Shown here: positions 36,015 to 45,169 of the stretch, piece after piece | How the letters are laid out: every line of letters starts with the position of its first letter | Position numbering within the stretch: the first letter of the stretch is position 1 | NCBI RefSeq assembly: GCF_015277735.1 | Contig: NZ_JADHDA010000002.1 | Coordinates: 594,004 to 658,003 of the forward strand | Origin: Psychrobacter sp. NG254 | Lineage (GTDB): Bacteria > Pseudomonadota > Gammaproteobacteria > Pseudomonadales > Moraxellaceae | DNA length: 64,000 nucleotides | Direction: 5' to 3' | Program-made: the position numbers and the translations under genes | Notes under the pieces: generated by a model | The model's input: only the letters and a program-made list of their open reading frames with translations | Database searches by the model: none | What the model was told of the DNA's origin: nothing

Positions 36015-36563
36015 CTAAAAAACAGACGCTAGCCACAAGCGCAGTTTTAATGACCATAATGGCTGGATGCCCGTTAGTCCTTGGGTCATCTCCCCATTCT
36101 CTAATACCACATAGGACGGTGTGACCTGTCCTTGCCAGTCGTCAAATATCTCACCTTCTTGATCATTTATCGTTGTAAAGCCAAAGTTCTTTTCAGTCAG
36201 GTAATTCTGCAACTCTTGATTAGGGCCTGACTGTATGGCAATCGTAATAACAGGATAGCCATCGGCGGCCAGTTGATTGATGGTAGGCGAGGTGAAGCTA
36301 CAAACTGAACACCACGTGCCCCAAAAGTATACCAGTGTTGGCTGCTCATGACTAAGTGCGGCTAAGTCAACGGCTTGCCCTTGGTAGTCGGTCAGTTGCA
36401 ACTGAGGGTTGGCAGGCATGACTGGCTGTCGCCACCAATTGACTACTGTATAAATTAACACAAACATTAAACCATATAACATTATCGTTTTAAGGATAGA
36501 TAGTATTTTTTGCTTTGCTGTCTTGGTAGATTTTTCTTTTTTCTGCTTAATATCAATCGTCAT
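36015..36563 (-). CDS. Membrane-anchored thioredoxin-like protein (ScsD/TlpA type)
   Basis: 182 residues. A basic N-terminus is followed by one membrane helix (about 23-44), then a periplasmic thioredoxin fold with active site WCSVC (C85, C88) in YFWGTWCSVCSFTSP and the cis-Pro loop QVTPSYVVLENG. It resembles the ScsD or protein-disulfide-oxidoreductase family, which reduces or oxidises periplasmic disulfides, for example in copper tolerance or cytochrome maturation; the partner is not encoded nearby. The start ATG at 36563 lacks a clear Shine-Dalgarno. Probably monocistronic. Confidence 0.87.
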   Translation of the reverse strand: MTIDIKQKKEKSTKTAKQKILSILKTIMLYGLMFVLIYTVVNWWRQPVMPANPQLQLTDYQGQAVDLAALSHEQPTLVYFWGTWCSVCSFTSPTINQLAADGYPVITIAIQSGPNQELQNYLTEKNFGFTTINDQEGEIFDDWQGQVTPSYVVLENGEMTQGLTGIQPLWSLKLRLWLASVF

Positions 36564-36631
36564 TGCATCGGCTTTTTAGTTTGGATAAGTCTATCAGGTA
36601 GTCGTTAAATAGATGAGTCAGTAGATAATAG

Positions 36632-36660
36632 ATAAAAATAAACGGCTGAAAATCAGCCGT
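36632..36660 (-). terminator. Terminator of the GNAT-nitrilase gene
   Basis: On the minus strand, ACGGCTG and CAGCCGT form the stem, followed by TTTATTTTTATC. About 40 bp past the stop codon. Confidence 0.75.
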
Positions 36661-36702
36661 ATTATTTATAAAAACCTACTACCTATTTATAACATCTATC
36701 TA

Positions 36703-38340
36703 CTATGGCTTTTGCGCACGGTTTTGTAAGGGATTGCCAATGAGCACGCTGCCTGAATTTTCGCGGCGCTCTTCGTCACTCAATTTGCTCGCTGGCACTT
36801 TAGCTTTGCGCTTCCACTTTAAGCTGAACAAATCATCACGGCGGTCGATTAAGTTATGTACTGAGCCTTCATGACGTACATGAGTGAGCTTATCTAAGTT
36901 CACATCAGAGAAAAACACCATCTCGGTGTTGGCAGTGGTCTCTGCCATGATCGCATCATGCGGGAACGCAAAATCTGATGGTGAGAAAATTGACGACTGA
37001 GCATACTGAATATCCAAACTCTCAACTTGCGGTAAGTTACCCACTGAGCCGCAAATCATCACATAGCATTCGTTTTCGATAGCACGCGCTTGAGCACAGT
37101 GACGAACCCGTAGATAGCCATTTTTGGTATCGGTCCAAAAAGGCACAAATAAAATGTCCATGTCATCGAGGGCCATCAAGCGAGCAAGTTCAGGGAACTC
37201 GACGTCATAACAGACCAAGATACCGATACGACCAGCATCCGTGTCGAACACTTTGACTTCATCACCGCCTTCGATGACCCAAGCACTACGCTCATGCGGC
37301 GTGATATGGATTTTGCGTTGTTCTTCAACGGTACCATCACGGCGACACAGGTAGCTGACATTGTATAAGGTGTCGTCCTCGTCTAATAACGGCATAGAAC
37401 CGACAATGACATTGACGTTGTAGCTGACGGCCAAATGCGAAACTTCTGTTTTGAACCATTCGGTATAACCGGCCAAAAATCGAATCGCGACATTTTGGTC
37501 GGTCGATTCGCACAATCCCATCAAAGGCGCATTGAAAAACTCTGGCAGGCAAGCAAAGTCAGAGTTGTAATCTGCCATGATATCGACGAAAAACTCGACT
37601 TGTTGCAACAGCTCTTCAGGGGATTCAACTTCACGCATTTGCCACTGAATACCACCAATACGCACTTCAGATTTGCGGGTATTAGGTTTGTAGTCTTTTG
37701 GCTCGTAATAGATGTTTGCCCACTCAAGCAAAGTAGCAAAGCCTTTTGATTGCTTGTCATCCGGCAAGTAAGCAGTCAGGATACGTTTGACGATGAAGCC
37801 GTTTGATAATTGAAAAGACAGGGCTGAATCATGAATCTCACGGCTTTCAACCGCATCAATGTACTCGCCTGGGGTCAAGTTTTTGTGATTGTGATAGTTA
37901 GGAATACGGCCACCAGCCAAGATAGCGCGGAAGTTCAACTGTCGACACAGCTCTTTACGGGCGTCATAAAGACGACGACCCAAGCGATAACCACGATACT
38001 CAGGATCAATTAGGGCATCCAAACCATAAATAGCATCGCCTTCAGGGTTGTCTCTGATGATTTCCTTTTGTCCAATGAGATCATCATAGGTATGCGGGTT
38101 AGAGAATTTTGCATAGTCAACGCGCATGGAGAGCACGATACCAATCAGCTGGTCATGATCAAACAAAGCAATCTGACCTTCAGGAAAGGCATCAATCAAA
38201 GTATGGATGGTCGTCTTTGACCATGCACCGCCCAAGTTCACATAGACGCGATCCATCAGTGCTTTTAGTTGGGGGTAGTCTTTTTTCTTAATCTCAGCAA
38301 TCGTTAAATGAAGGTCATCTAGTTTTTCTATGTTACTCAT
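36703..38340 (-). CDS. GNAT acetyltransferase / carbon-nitrogen hydrolase fusion protein
   Basis: 545 residues. N-terminal GNAT domain (about 10-190): acetyl-CoA loop YRGYRLGRRLYDARKEL (115-131). C-terminal nitrilase-fold domain (about 225-515) with the full catalytic triad: E267 (FACLPEFF), K343 (EEQRKIHITPHE) and C377 (GILVCYDVEFPE). The active-site cysteine context resembles amidases that hydrolyse small amides. Fusions of this type are known in bacteria, but their substrate is unknown to me. One possibility is acetylation plus deamidation of an amine metabolite (inference). The ATG at 38340 has AGGAA upstream. Monocistronic. Confidence 0.9.
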   Translation of the reverse strand: MSNIEKLDDLHLTIAEIKKKDYPQLKALMDRVYVNLGGAWSKTTIHTLIDAFPEGQIALFDHDQLIGIVLSMRVDYAKFSNPHTYDDLIGQKEIIRDNPEGDAIYGLDALIDPEYRGYRLGRRLYDARKELCRQLNFRAILAGGRIPNYHNHKNLTPGEYIDAVESREIHDSALSFQLSNGFIVKRILTAYLPDDKQSKGFATLLEWANIYYEPKDYKPNTRKSEVRIGGIQWQMREVESPEELLQQVEFFVDIMADYNSDFACLPEFFNAPLMGLCESTDQNVAIRFLAGYTEWFKTEVSHLAVSYNVNVIVGSMPLLDEDDTLYNVSYLCRRDGTVEEQRKIHITPHERSAWVIEGGDEVKVFDTDAGRIGILVCYDVEFPELARLMALDDMDILFVPFWTDTKNGYLRVRHCAQARAIENECYVMICGSVGNLPQVESLDIQYAQSSIFSPSDFAFPHDAIMAETTANTEMVFFSDVNLDKLTHVRHEGSVHNLIDRRDDLFSLKWKRKAKVPASKLSDEERRENSGSVLIGNPLQNRAQKP

Positions 38341-38430
38341 AATATTCCTGTTTTTAATGTCTGCTAAATTTGACTATAGTCTGTTCAATATTATTTGGAT
38401 ACGACAAGGGCGAGTAACATCCTATCAGTA

Positions 38431-38606
38431 CTAGGGCGTGTCATCAATTAGCACATTAATGTATTTAGTGGCCTTAAAATGGCTAAATTTTGCTAAACAT
38501 CGTCAGTAATTTTGTCAATATGTTCATATTAACGGCAATTTCTTCCTTGTTTATCTACAATTTTTCTCATTTTAAGCCTCACAATCTAATTGATGACACG
38601 CCCTAG
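38431..38606 (+). repeat. Family-2 MITE-like element, complete copy with perfect 21-bp ends
   Basis: 176 bp bounded by exact 21-bp inverted repeats (CTAGGGCGTGTCATCAATTAG at 38431-38451 and its complement at 38586-38606). No coding capacity. The interior AAATGGCTAAATTTTGC, ACGGCAATTT and CTACAATTTTTCTC blocks recur, inverted, in the 43109-43281 copy. CTAG at both ends could include a target-site duplication, as in some IS5-family groups. Confidence 0.9.
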
Positions 38607-39250
38607 GCTGCACAAGCCTGATAACGCATCCGATTCATATAGGCACGAATGTATGCCAAATACCTGAGCATTGTCGTACTGATGAGGGCAGGTTATTGAG
38701 CAAATAATTCAATAAACATATTTCAATAGTGAGGTATAGCCGTTACAATGATTTATTGCCGTATTTACAATAAGTTATGATGATATGTTACGCGGTTCGG
38801 GTTGCTGTATTCAAAAGTTTCTTCTGCTTGATACAGAGTAAAAGCAGCGATTGAATAACAAACGATAGCCATCACATTTTATACGACATGGCGTATCGGT
38901 TGTAAGATGAATCAGCTCAAAAGCAAATCGGCGCTATTTATTCTACCAATATACAAGCTAAATAATATGTATCAGTGAATTGTGTTTTGCTTGTTATCAT
39001 AGCGTTTACTCAAGACAATCTGAGTAGACGTAAATGAGTATGGCACGTAAGAACGCTACAGATAGTATATTAGATGAACCTAATATCGTCTTCAACTTAT
39101 ATACGATTGACTATAGCAAGCTATCATAGCAATAACAGTCTTACGTGGTAAAAATTTGCTACGTTTTTGTGACTTATTCTTTTTATTTAACTCAGGCATT
39201 TGCTTGTTTCAAGTCGTCGTGTTTGATCGGCTTTTTAGGATTACTGTATT
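38607..39250. other. Long non-coding spacer upstream of the BLUF gene
   Basis: About 640 bp of AT-rich sequence without a supportable gene. It must contain the BLUF gene promoter; TTGACT/TATAGC-like boxes near 39110 are present but badly spaced. Confidence 0.4.
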
Positions 39251-39880
39251 ATGCCTTTAGATCGCACCAACAAAATTAGTCAGTGGGACAAAATAGAAGA
39301 CACGACGCTGGTTCAGTTGGTTTATGTCAGTACGCTGACGCTTGGTTCGCGCTTGAGTGCGTCTATATTTGATGAAGTCGAAGGCCATGCTCGACAGTAT
39401 AATCAACAGCACGGCATCACAGGTACACTATGCTACGGTAGTGGCCATTTTTTACAGTGTATCGAGGGTGAAAAGGCGTATGTTTTTGACTTACAAAAAC
39501 GTATCTTTGCCGATAGCCGCCATAAGAATGTAGAAGTGTTGCTACTACAGGTGATCGATCACCGTAGCTTTGCTGATTGGCGAATGCGTCTACTGTTTTT
39601 GGAGCGCTGGCTATGGTCGCCTGCAACCAAAAAGCAGGCTGCGCAACTGTCACCGTTTTTGCCATTTGCTCCGCATGGCTGGTCGCCAGATCGGACTGAG
39701 CAGTTTTTGCAAATTATCAAAACCTTTGATAGCCCGCCACACATAAAAGCGGCAGGCATCACTTATAATGCGCTGGGCAATATGTTTCGTCATATCGCGG
39801 CACCGCATCAGGCCTTTCTCATCATTCAGGGGTTTTTGAGTATATTACTGGTTGTGGCGCTGATATTGCTGTTTCTATAA
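39251..39880 (+). CDS. BLUF-domain blue-light sensor with C-terminal membrane helix
   Basis: 209 residues. BLUF domain at about 18-115 with the flavin-site residues in place: Y25 (LVYVSTL), N51 (ARQYNQQHGITGTL), Q69 (GHFLQCIEG) and W110/M112 (FADWRMRL). BLUF proteins bind FAD and change hydrogen bonding on blue light. There is no fused cyclase or EAL output. The C-terminal 25 residues (FLIIQGFLSILLVVALILLFL) form a single membrane helix, an unusual addition. In relatives such as Acinetobacter BlsA, a short BLUF protein controls motility and other traits by protein contact. No partner gene is adjacent. The upstream AGGA is about 10 bp from the ATG. Confidence 0.9.
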   Translation: MPLDRTNKISQWDKIEDTTLVQLVYVSTLTLGSRLSASIFDEVEGHARQYNQQHGITGTLCYGSGHFLQCIEGEKAYVFDLQKRIFADSRHKNVEVLLLQVIDHRSFADWRMRLLFLERWLWSPATKKQAAQLSPFLPFAPHGWSPDRTEQFLQIIKTFDSPPHIKAAGITYNALGNMFRHIAAPHQAFLIIQGFLSILLVVALILLFL

Positions 39881-39905
39881 GCGGTAGACTTTGTCACCAT
39901 GCAGT

Positions 39906-39940
39906 AAAAGACGCTAGCCTTTGGGCTTAGCGTCTTTTTT
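39906..39940. terminator. Terminator between the BLUF and hydroxyglutarate dehydrogenase genes
   Basis: AAAAGACGCTAGCC and GGCTTAGCGTCTTTTTT form the stem (one bulge). Symmetric tails suit both convergent genes. Confidence 0.88.
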
Positions 39941-39991
39941 ATTCGATTTCAGTTATTCGTTCAATGCGTTGTTCAGTGAGTTGATAACCAG

Positions 39992-41434
39992 TTACATATC
40001 AAAAATCTTACCACGGTTCATGATATTGTTTGGATCGAATGCTTTTTTGACGTCTCTTAAATAATCAATTTCAGTTTCGCTACGGCTGTACTGTAGATAA
40101 GGCTTTTTGGTCATACCCACGCCATGCTCAGCAGAGACTGAACCGCCATATTTTTGTACCGTCTCGAACACGTGTTTATTGACAACTTGACACTCGGCAA
40201 AGAAATCATCTTTGCTCATATTCTCAGGCTTTAGAATATTGAGATGTAAGTTACCATCGCCGATATGACCGAACCAGCAGACTTCAAAGTCAGGATAGTT
40301 ACTGCTTACAATATGGTCAATCTGTTCTATAAACTCTGGCACATGGCTGATAAGCACAGACACATCATTCTTATAAGGCGTGAATACCGAAATAGTCTCT
40401 GAGATATACTCGCGCAGCTTCCACAGCTCTGCCGCTTGCGTGAGGTTTTGGCTCATCACACCATCAACCACCCAGCCTTGCTCCATACAATGCTCAAATA
40501 TGGCCATGGCTTTATCCATGATGGGCTCATAAGGTGCTTCAAACTCTAATAGCGTATAAAACTTGGTACGTGATTCAAATGGTTCTTGTACTTGACCATG
40601 TGCCATCAGCTTATCAATTGCCACATCATCAAAGAATTCAAAGGCGGTCAAATCAATCTTGGCTTGAAATGCTGCCAGTACATTCATGACATCGTTAAAG
40701 CTGTCCATACCTAGCACCATGACATTTAAGTCTTGTGGCTGACGCTCTAGCTTGATTTGCGCATGAGTAACAAACCCTAGCGTACCTTCGCTACCGATAA
40801 ACAACTGACGTAAGTCATAACCGGTGGCGTTCTTTACCATACCGCGGTTGAGATGTAAGATATCGCCTTTGCCAGTTACTACTGTCAGCCCCATAATCCA
40901 TTGACGGGTCATGCCATAACGAATCACTTTGATACCACCTGCATTGGTGCCGATGTTGCCACCGATTTGACTAGAGCCTGCTGAGGCAAAGTCGACAGGG
41001 TAGTATAAATCTTTTGATTCAGCGAACTGTTGCAGCTGCTCGGTGACCACACCTGCTTCAATCTCGACCATGCGATCGGCAGGATAGAACTGTCCGATGC
41101 GGTTCATTTTATCCATACTGACGACGATCTCACCATTAGCGGCGACTGCGCCAGCTGATAGACCAGTACGACCACCACTTGGAGTCAGAACAACGTTGTG
41201 CTCATTGGCCAGTAGTACGATAGATTGCACTTGCTCAGTGGTCTTTGGAAAGACGATGGCGGCAGCGGCTGGAGCAAAGTGTTTGGTCCAGTCTTTGCCC
41301 CAATGCTCTAAGCTTTCATCATCAGTTTTGATTTGGCTAGCGTCAAATGCATGGGTATCAGCGAGCGTGCTTAGGATGGTTTGCACAGCGAGGGTGTTGG
41401 CTTCGGGTGTGAGCTGGGTTTGATGTGGCGTCAT
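39992..41434 (-). CDS. FAD-linked D-2-hydroxyglutarate dehydrogenase-like oxidase
   Basis: 480 residues from the ATG at 41434. Two-domain VAO/GlcD-type flavoenzyme: FAD-binding PP loop (TPSGGRTGLSAGAV, about 88-101; GGNIGTNAGGIKVIRYG, about 155-171) and a C-terminal oxidase domain with the metal and substrate motif CWFGHIGDGNLHLNIL and SAEHGVGMTKK. It would oxidise D-2-hydroxyglutarate to 2-oxoglutarate, passing electrons to a flavoprotein or quinone; D-lactate or glycolate are alternatives for this fold. It is divergent from serA, whose product is known in other bacteria to make D-2-hydroxyglutarate as a by-product, which strongly favours the hydroxyglutarate assignment. Confidence 0.87.
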   Translation of the reverse strand: MTPHQTQLTPEANTLAVQTILSTLADTHAFDASQIKTDDESLEHWGKDWTKHFAPAAAAIVFPKTTEQVQSIVLLANEHNVVLTPSGGRTGLSAGAVAANGEIVVSMDKMNRIGQFYPADRMVEIEAGVVTEQLQQFAESKDLYYPVDFASAGSSQIGGNIGTNAGGIKVIRYGMTRQWIMGLTVVTGKGDILHLNRGMVKNATGYDLRQLFIGSEGTLGFVTHAQIKLERQPQDLNVMVLGMDSFNDVMNVLAAFQAKIDLTAFEFFDDVAIDKLMAHGQVQEPFESRTKFYTLLEFEAPYEPIMDKAMAIFEHCMEQGWVVDGVMSQNLTQAAELWKLREYISETISVFTPYKNDVSVLISHVPEFIEQIDHIVSSNYPDFEVCWFGHIGDGNLHLNILKPENMSKDDFFAECQVVNKHVFETVQKYGGSVSAEHGVGMTKKPYLQYSRSETEIDYLRDVKKAFDPNNIMNRGKIFDM

Positions 41435-41795
41435 GGTCAAATCTCAATATTGGCGTAAGCACTATGCTGGGAGTGCTGGGAATGCTGGGAATGTTGATAC
41501 TGCTTATTATATAGCGAAATGCATATAAATTCAGTGATGAGTCCGCTTGTGGTGGCAATAAGTCGTTGGTGGTTTTTATTTAGGAAGAGGTAGATAATAA
41601 CAAAGCGATTAGATAGCTTTCAAACAGAATGATTCACTATAGCATAAAAATTTTTCAGGCTTGATAACCAATAATTCATCTAATCTGCTAACATCGATCT
41701 CAAATTTTGTGTAAGATATCGGGACTGTTTTCGTTTCATCCATCATAGATTATCCAACAGGTAATCTTATAAAACAATTATAGGACAGTTCTCAT
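41435..41795. promoter_or_regulatory. Divergent spacer between the dehydrogenase gene and serA
   Basis: The 361-bp region must hold promoters for both genes, allowing shared control. It contains a short GGAGTGCTGGGAATGCTGGGAATG near-tandem run of GCTGGGAAT (41467-41490). No gene is seen. Confidence 0.4.
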
Positions 41796-43022
41796 ATGGC
41801 GTTATCACTACAAAAAGACAAAATCCGGTTTTTATTGCTTGAAGGTCTACATGACAATGCCTTAAAAGTATTGGAAGGAGCTGGTTATCATAACATCGAG
41901 AATATCAGTCACGCCTTAGATCAAGACGAGCTGATCGAAAAAATTAAAGATGCGCACTTTATTGGTATTCGTTCGCGCACTCAGCTGACACGTGAAGTGC
42001 TTGCGCATGCGCATAAACTGATTGGTATTGGCTGTTTTTGTATTGGTACTAACCAAGTTGACCTTGAAGCTGCTCGTGAATTGGGCATTCCTGTCTTTAA
42101 CGCGCCATTCTCGAATACCCGTTCGGTAGCTGAGTTGGTACTCGCCGAAGCTATTATGCTGTATCGCGGTATTCCTGAAAAGAGCGCCACCGTACATCGC
42201 GGCGGTTGGGGCAAGTCTGCGACCAACTCACATGAAGTGCGCGGCAAAACCATCGGTATTGTCGGCTATGGCTCGATCGGCTCACAGCTGTCTGTATTGG
42301 CCGAAAGCTTTGGCATGAAAGTGATTTATCATGATGCCGTGACCAAATTGCCGCTGGGCAATGCGGTGCAAGTGAGTAATTTAGAAGAGCTGCTATCAAC
42401 GGCTGATATCGTGACGTTGCATGTCCCTGATGTGGCAAGCACCCGCTACATGATGAAAGCTGAGCAGTTTGCACAAATGAAAGACGGCAGTTACTTCATC
42501 AATGCAGCACGTGGTACGTGTGTCGAGATTGATGATTTGGCAGCGGCACTAGAGTCTGGCAAAATCTTGGGCGCGGCCATTGATGTGTTTCCAAAAGAGC
42601 CAAAATCAGCGGACGAAGAGTTTGAGTCGCCACTGCGTAAATTTGATAACGTGATTTTGACCCCGCATATCGGTGGTTCAACCCAAGAAGCACAGGCCAA
42701 CATCGGACTGGAAGTAGCAGATAAGTTTGTTAGATACTCTGACCAAGGTGACACGGCGACCGCTGTCAATTTCCCAGAAGTTTCTATTCCGTTTAAAGAG
42801 AACTCGCATCGTCTGTTACATATCCACAAAAACGTACCAGGCGTACTGTCTCAGATCAACCGTTTGTTTGCGGAAGCTGGGATTAACATCCTTGCACAGA
42901 GTCTAATGACGGAAGGTGATGTGGGTTATCTAGTGATGGATGTTGACTATAATGATTCGACTGCTGCATTAGACCAACTAAAAGACGTAGAAGAGACTAT
43001 CCGCGTACGTATCTTGTTCTAA
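41796..43022 (+). CDS. serA: D-3-phosphoglycerate dehydrogenase
   Basis: 408 residues; first step of serine synthesis (3-phosphoglycerate to 3-phosphohydroxypyruvate, NAD-dependent). NAD motif GIVGYGSIGSQL (about 151-162); catalytic Arg in INAARGTCVEIDDL, Glu in the KEPKS region, and His in TPHIGGSTQEAQANIG. The C-terminal ACT domain (about 335-408; HIHKNVPGVLSQINRLFAEAGINI) is the serine feedback site. E. coli-type length. AGGA precedes the ATG. Followed by a clear terminator. Confidence 0.97.
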   Translation: MALSLQKDKIRFLLLEGLHDNALKVLEGAGYHNIENISHALDQDELIEKIKDAHFIGIRSRTQLTREVLAHAHKLIGIGCFCIGTNQVDLEAARELGIPVFNAPFSNTRSVAELVLAEAIMLYRGIPEKSATVHRGGWGKSATNSHEVRGKTIGIVGYGSIGSQLSVLAESFGMKVIYHDAVTKLPLGNAVQVSNLEELLSTADIVTLHVPDVASTRYMMKAEQFAQMKDGSYFINAARGTCVEIDDLAAALESGKILGAAIDVFPKEPKSADEEFESPLRKFDNVILTPHIGGSTQEAQANIGLEVADKFVRYSDQGDTATAVNFPEVSIPFKENSHRLLHIHKNVPGVLSQINRLFAEAGINILAQSLMTEGDVGYLVMDVDYNDSTAALDQLKDVEETIRVRILF

Positions 43023-43064
43023 TATCAGCGCTGATTATTCTGATAGGCACTGACATTTTTTCAT

Positions 43065-43103
43065 AAAAAAGAGAGGCTCTAATTAATAGAGCCTCTCTTT
43101 TTT
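43065..43103 (+). terminator. Terminator of serA
   Basis: AAAAAAGAGAGGCTCTA pairs perfectly with TAGAGCCTCTCTTTTTT, 5-nt loop. Confidence 0.93.
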
Positions 43104-43108
43104 GTTTG

Positions 43109-43281
43109 TGGTGTGTCCTCATTTCAAAAATGGAGATAAGAATGAGATAAATTGCCGTCAAACGAGAAAAATAGTGTAGATAATATCGAGCTATTGACTA
43201 GCTATTTGACACTGTTTGGCAAAATTTAGCCATTTTTAGCCCAGTTAGATGATTATCGTTTGAATTGAGGACATGCCCTAG
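43109..43281 (-). repeat. Family-2 MITE-like element, second full copy
   Basis: About 173 bp. Ends are imperfect inverted repeats: GTGTGTCCTCATTTCAAA on the left and TTTGAATTGAGGACATGCCCTAG on the right. Its reverse complement aligns with the 38431-38606 copy. It sits directly after the serA terminator and 15 bp before the trhO stop. Confidence 0.8.
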
Positions 43282-43296
43282 TCAGGAATAAGGTTT

Positions 43297-44370
43297 TTAT
43301 CCCTTTTTAGCCTGATTGGCGGCATCAGCAACCCGCTGTGCTTCAACCTTGGCCGCTTTGCGTTTTTCTATAACCTCTATGACGTCGCTACCGATATGCG
43401 CTTCACCGCGCTTTTGCGCCAGCTGCATTTGATGCTCACGCTCACGGAAACGGGCTTTTTGCTCGTCAGTCGCTTTATCGATACAATGCGGGCATGACTC
43501 GCCTTTGATATAAGCGGGGCTTTGCATATCATCGGCCGTAATGGGCATACGACACGCAAAACATTGCTCGTAGCTGCCTTTTTCTAAATTGTGATTGACC
43601 GATACGCGGTTATCAAACACGAAGCAGTCACCTTCCCACATAGACTCATTGCTATCGACTTCTTCTAGATATTTTAGAATACCACCTTCTAAGTGATAGA
43701 CCTCTTCAAACCCTTGCTCACGCATATAGGCCGTCGATTTTTCACAGCGGATACCGCCCGTGCAAAACATGGCCACTTTTTTGTGTTTGGCTGGGTCGAG
43801 CTCTTTTGCCACGTATTCTGGAAACTCGCGGAAGGTATCAGTTTTTGGGTTTACGGCATTTTTAAAGGTACCAATTTGTACCTCATAATCGTTACGGGTA
43901 TCAATCAAAATCACATCAGGATCAGATATCAGCGCATTCCACTCACTTGGTTTTACATAGCGACCAACCGACTGTAATGGGTCAACATTTTCGACACCCA
44001 TGGTGACGATTTCTTTTTTTAGCTTAACTTTGGTGCGATAGAACGGCTGCTCGTTGGTATAAGACTCTTTAAAGGTAAATGTGCCAATCGCTTCAATACT
44101 GCGCAAGTAGTCGAGGACAGTGTCAATACCTTGGCGTGTGCCAGAAATCGTTCCATTAATGCCTTCTGCAGCAATGAGCAGCGTGCCTTTAACGTCATTG
44201 CTTAGCATGGTATCTAAAATAGGCTCACGGAATTGCTCAAAATCAGCAAAGCGGGTGAATTTATAAAGGGCGGCAACGACGATATTATTAGTGACACTAT
44301 CGTAGATAGGTGCTGATTTGTTGTCAGTTGTAGTGGGGTTCTGAGTGGTATCGTCTTGAATGGTGCTCAT
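43297..44370 (-). CDS. trhO: tRNA uridine-34 hydroxylase TrhO (rhodanese family, YceA)
   Basis: 357 residues. Acylphosphatase-like N-terminal domain ([18 protein letters not shown], about 60-77), then a rhodanese domain (about 150-235) with the catalytic cysteine C203 in [12 protein letters not shown] and the second Cys C209. A C-terminal Cys-rich segment ([12 protein letters not shown]) probably binds zinc. YceA/TrhO makes 5-hydroxyuridine at the tRNA wobble position, precursor of cmo5U and mo5U. AGGAGA precedes the ATG. Lys/Ala-rich tail. Monocistronic. Confidence 0.94.
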   Translation of the reverse strand: MSTIQDDTTQNPTTTDNKSAPIYDSVTNNIVVAALYKFTRFADFEQFREPILDTMLSNDVKGTLLIAAEGINGTISGTRQGIDTVLDYLRSIEAIGTFTFKESYTNEQPFYRTKVKLKKEIVTMGVENVDPLQSVGRYVKPSEWNALISDPDVILIDTRNDYEVQIGTFKNAVNPKTDTFREFPEYVAKELDPAKHKKVAMFCTGGIRCEKSTAYMREQGFEEVYHLEGGILKYLEEVDSNESMWEGDCFVFDNRVSVNHNLEKGSYEQCFACRMPITADDMQSPAYIKGESCPHCIDKATDEQKARFREREHQMQLAQKRGEAHIGSDVIEVIEKRKAAKVEAQRVADAANQAKKG

Positions 44371-44532
44371 ATTTTTCTCCTGCTGGCTAGGTCGTAAACC
44401 TAGTGCGTTGGGTTTAAAGTATCTTTTCAGCTTAAAGCATTAACAAAATTATGGAATTGATTAATGCGCGCGTAGTGTAGCAAAATTGAGAGGATATTTG
44501 AAGATTATGCAGTGTAACGAAAAAAATCCAAT

Positions 44533-44562
44533 AAAAAAGCCCAGTAAGATACTGAGCTTTTT
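44533..44562 (-). terminator. Terminator of the Sel1-repeat gene
   Basis: On the minus strand, AAAAAGCTCAGTA and TACTGGGCTTTTTT pair (one G-U), 3-nt loop. Confidence 0.88.
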
Positions 44563-44587
44563 GATATTTGATGCGTAGGGTCAGATA

Positions 44588-45169
44588 TTATTTACTCTGG
44601 AACCACGTATCTGCTTTGCTGCGAGCACTAGCGATATCTGCGCTTGATAAGTTCAATGCCAATTCGCCGATTTTGCCACGTGCTTTGTTACGGACTTTTT
44701 CATCGAGCATGCCATCGCGGGCAGCCAAATCATACCATTTATAGGCATCAACTAAGTTCTTTTGCTTTTCATCGAGCAGTGCAAGGGTATAGCTGGCACG
44801 GTTATCACCACGCATCGCAGCTTTCTCTAACCAAATGCGTGCTTGTTGCAAGTTCGGCTGTACGCCTTCACCGCGCAAATACATGATGGCCAAATTCAAC
44901 TGAGCAGGGGCGACGCCTTGCTGAGCGGCTTTGGTATACCATTGAAGTGCTTGCTGGGTATTTTGGGCAATGCCTTCGCCTTTTTGCAGACGTTTGGCTA
45001 AGTAGAACTGAGCGTGGTCGTTACCTTGGCTGGCACGACTAGACAGCTCACTGACAGGCATTAGCTCAAAACGCGAGGTATCAAGCGGTACGTTAGATAT
45101 CAACTCAGCATTGGCCAAACCAGCACAAGAAAATAATGCAGTAAACAACGCAGCTTTTAGTAATTTCAT
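44588..45169 (-). CDS. Exported Sel1-like repeat protein
   Basis: 193 residues from the ATG at 45169, which has GGAG 5 bp upstream; the longer frame from a TTG would place a hydrophilic stretch before the signal peptide. Signal peptide MKLLKAALFTALFSCAGLANA, cleavage after about residue 21. Three Sel1-type repeats, each about 36 residues: AQFYLAKRLQKGEGIAQNTQQALQW, AQLNLAIMYLRGEGVQPNLQQARIW and SYTLALLDEKQKNLVDAYKW. Sel1 repeats mediate protein contacts; a periplasmic scaffold or a regulator of an envelope process is likely. Gene neighbours give no clue. Confidence 0.88.
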   Translation of the reverse strand: MKLLKAALFTALFSCAGLANAELISNVPLDTSRFELMPVSELSSRASQGNDHAQFYLAKRLQKGEGIAQNTQQALQWYTKAAQQGVAPAQLNLAIMYLRGEGVQPNLQQARIWLEKAAMRGDNRASYTLALLDEKQKNLVDAYKWYDLAARDGMLDEKVRNKARGKIGELALNLSSADIASARSKADTWFQSK

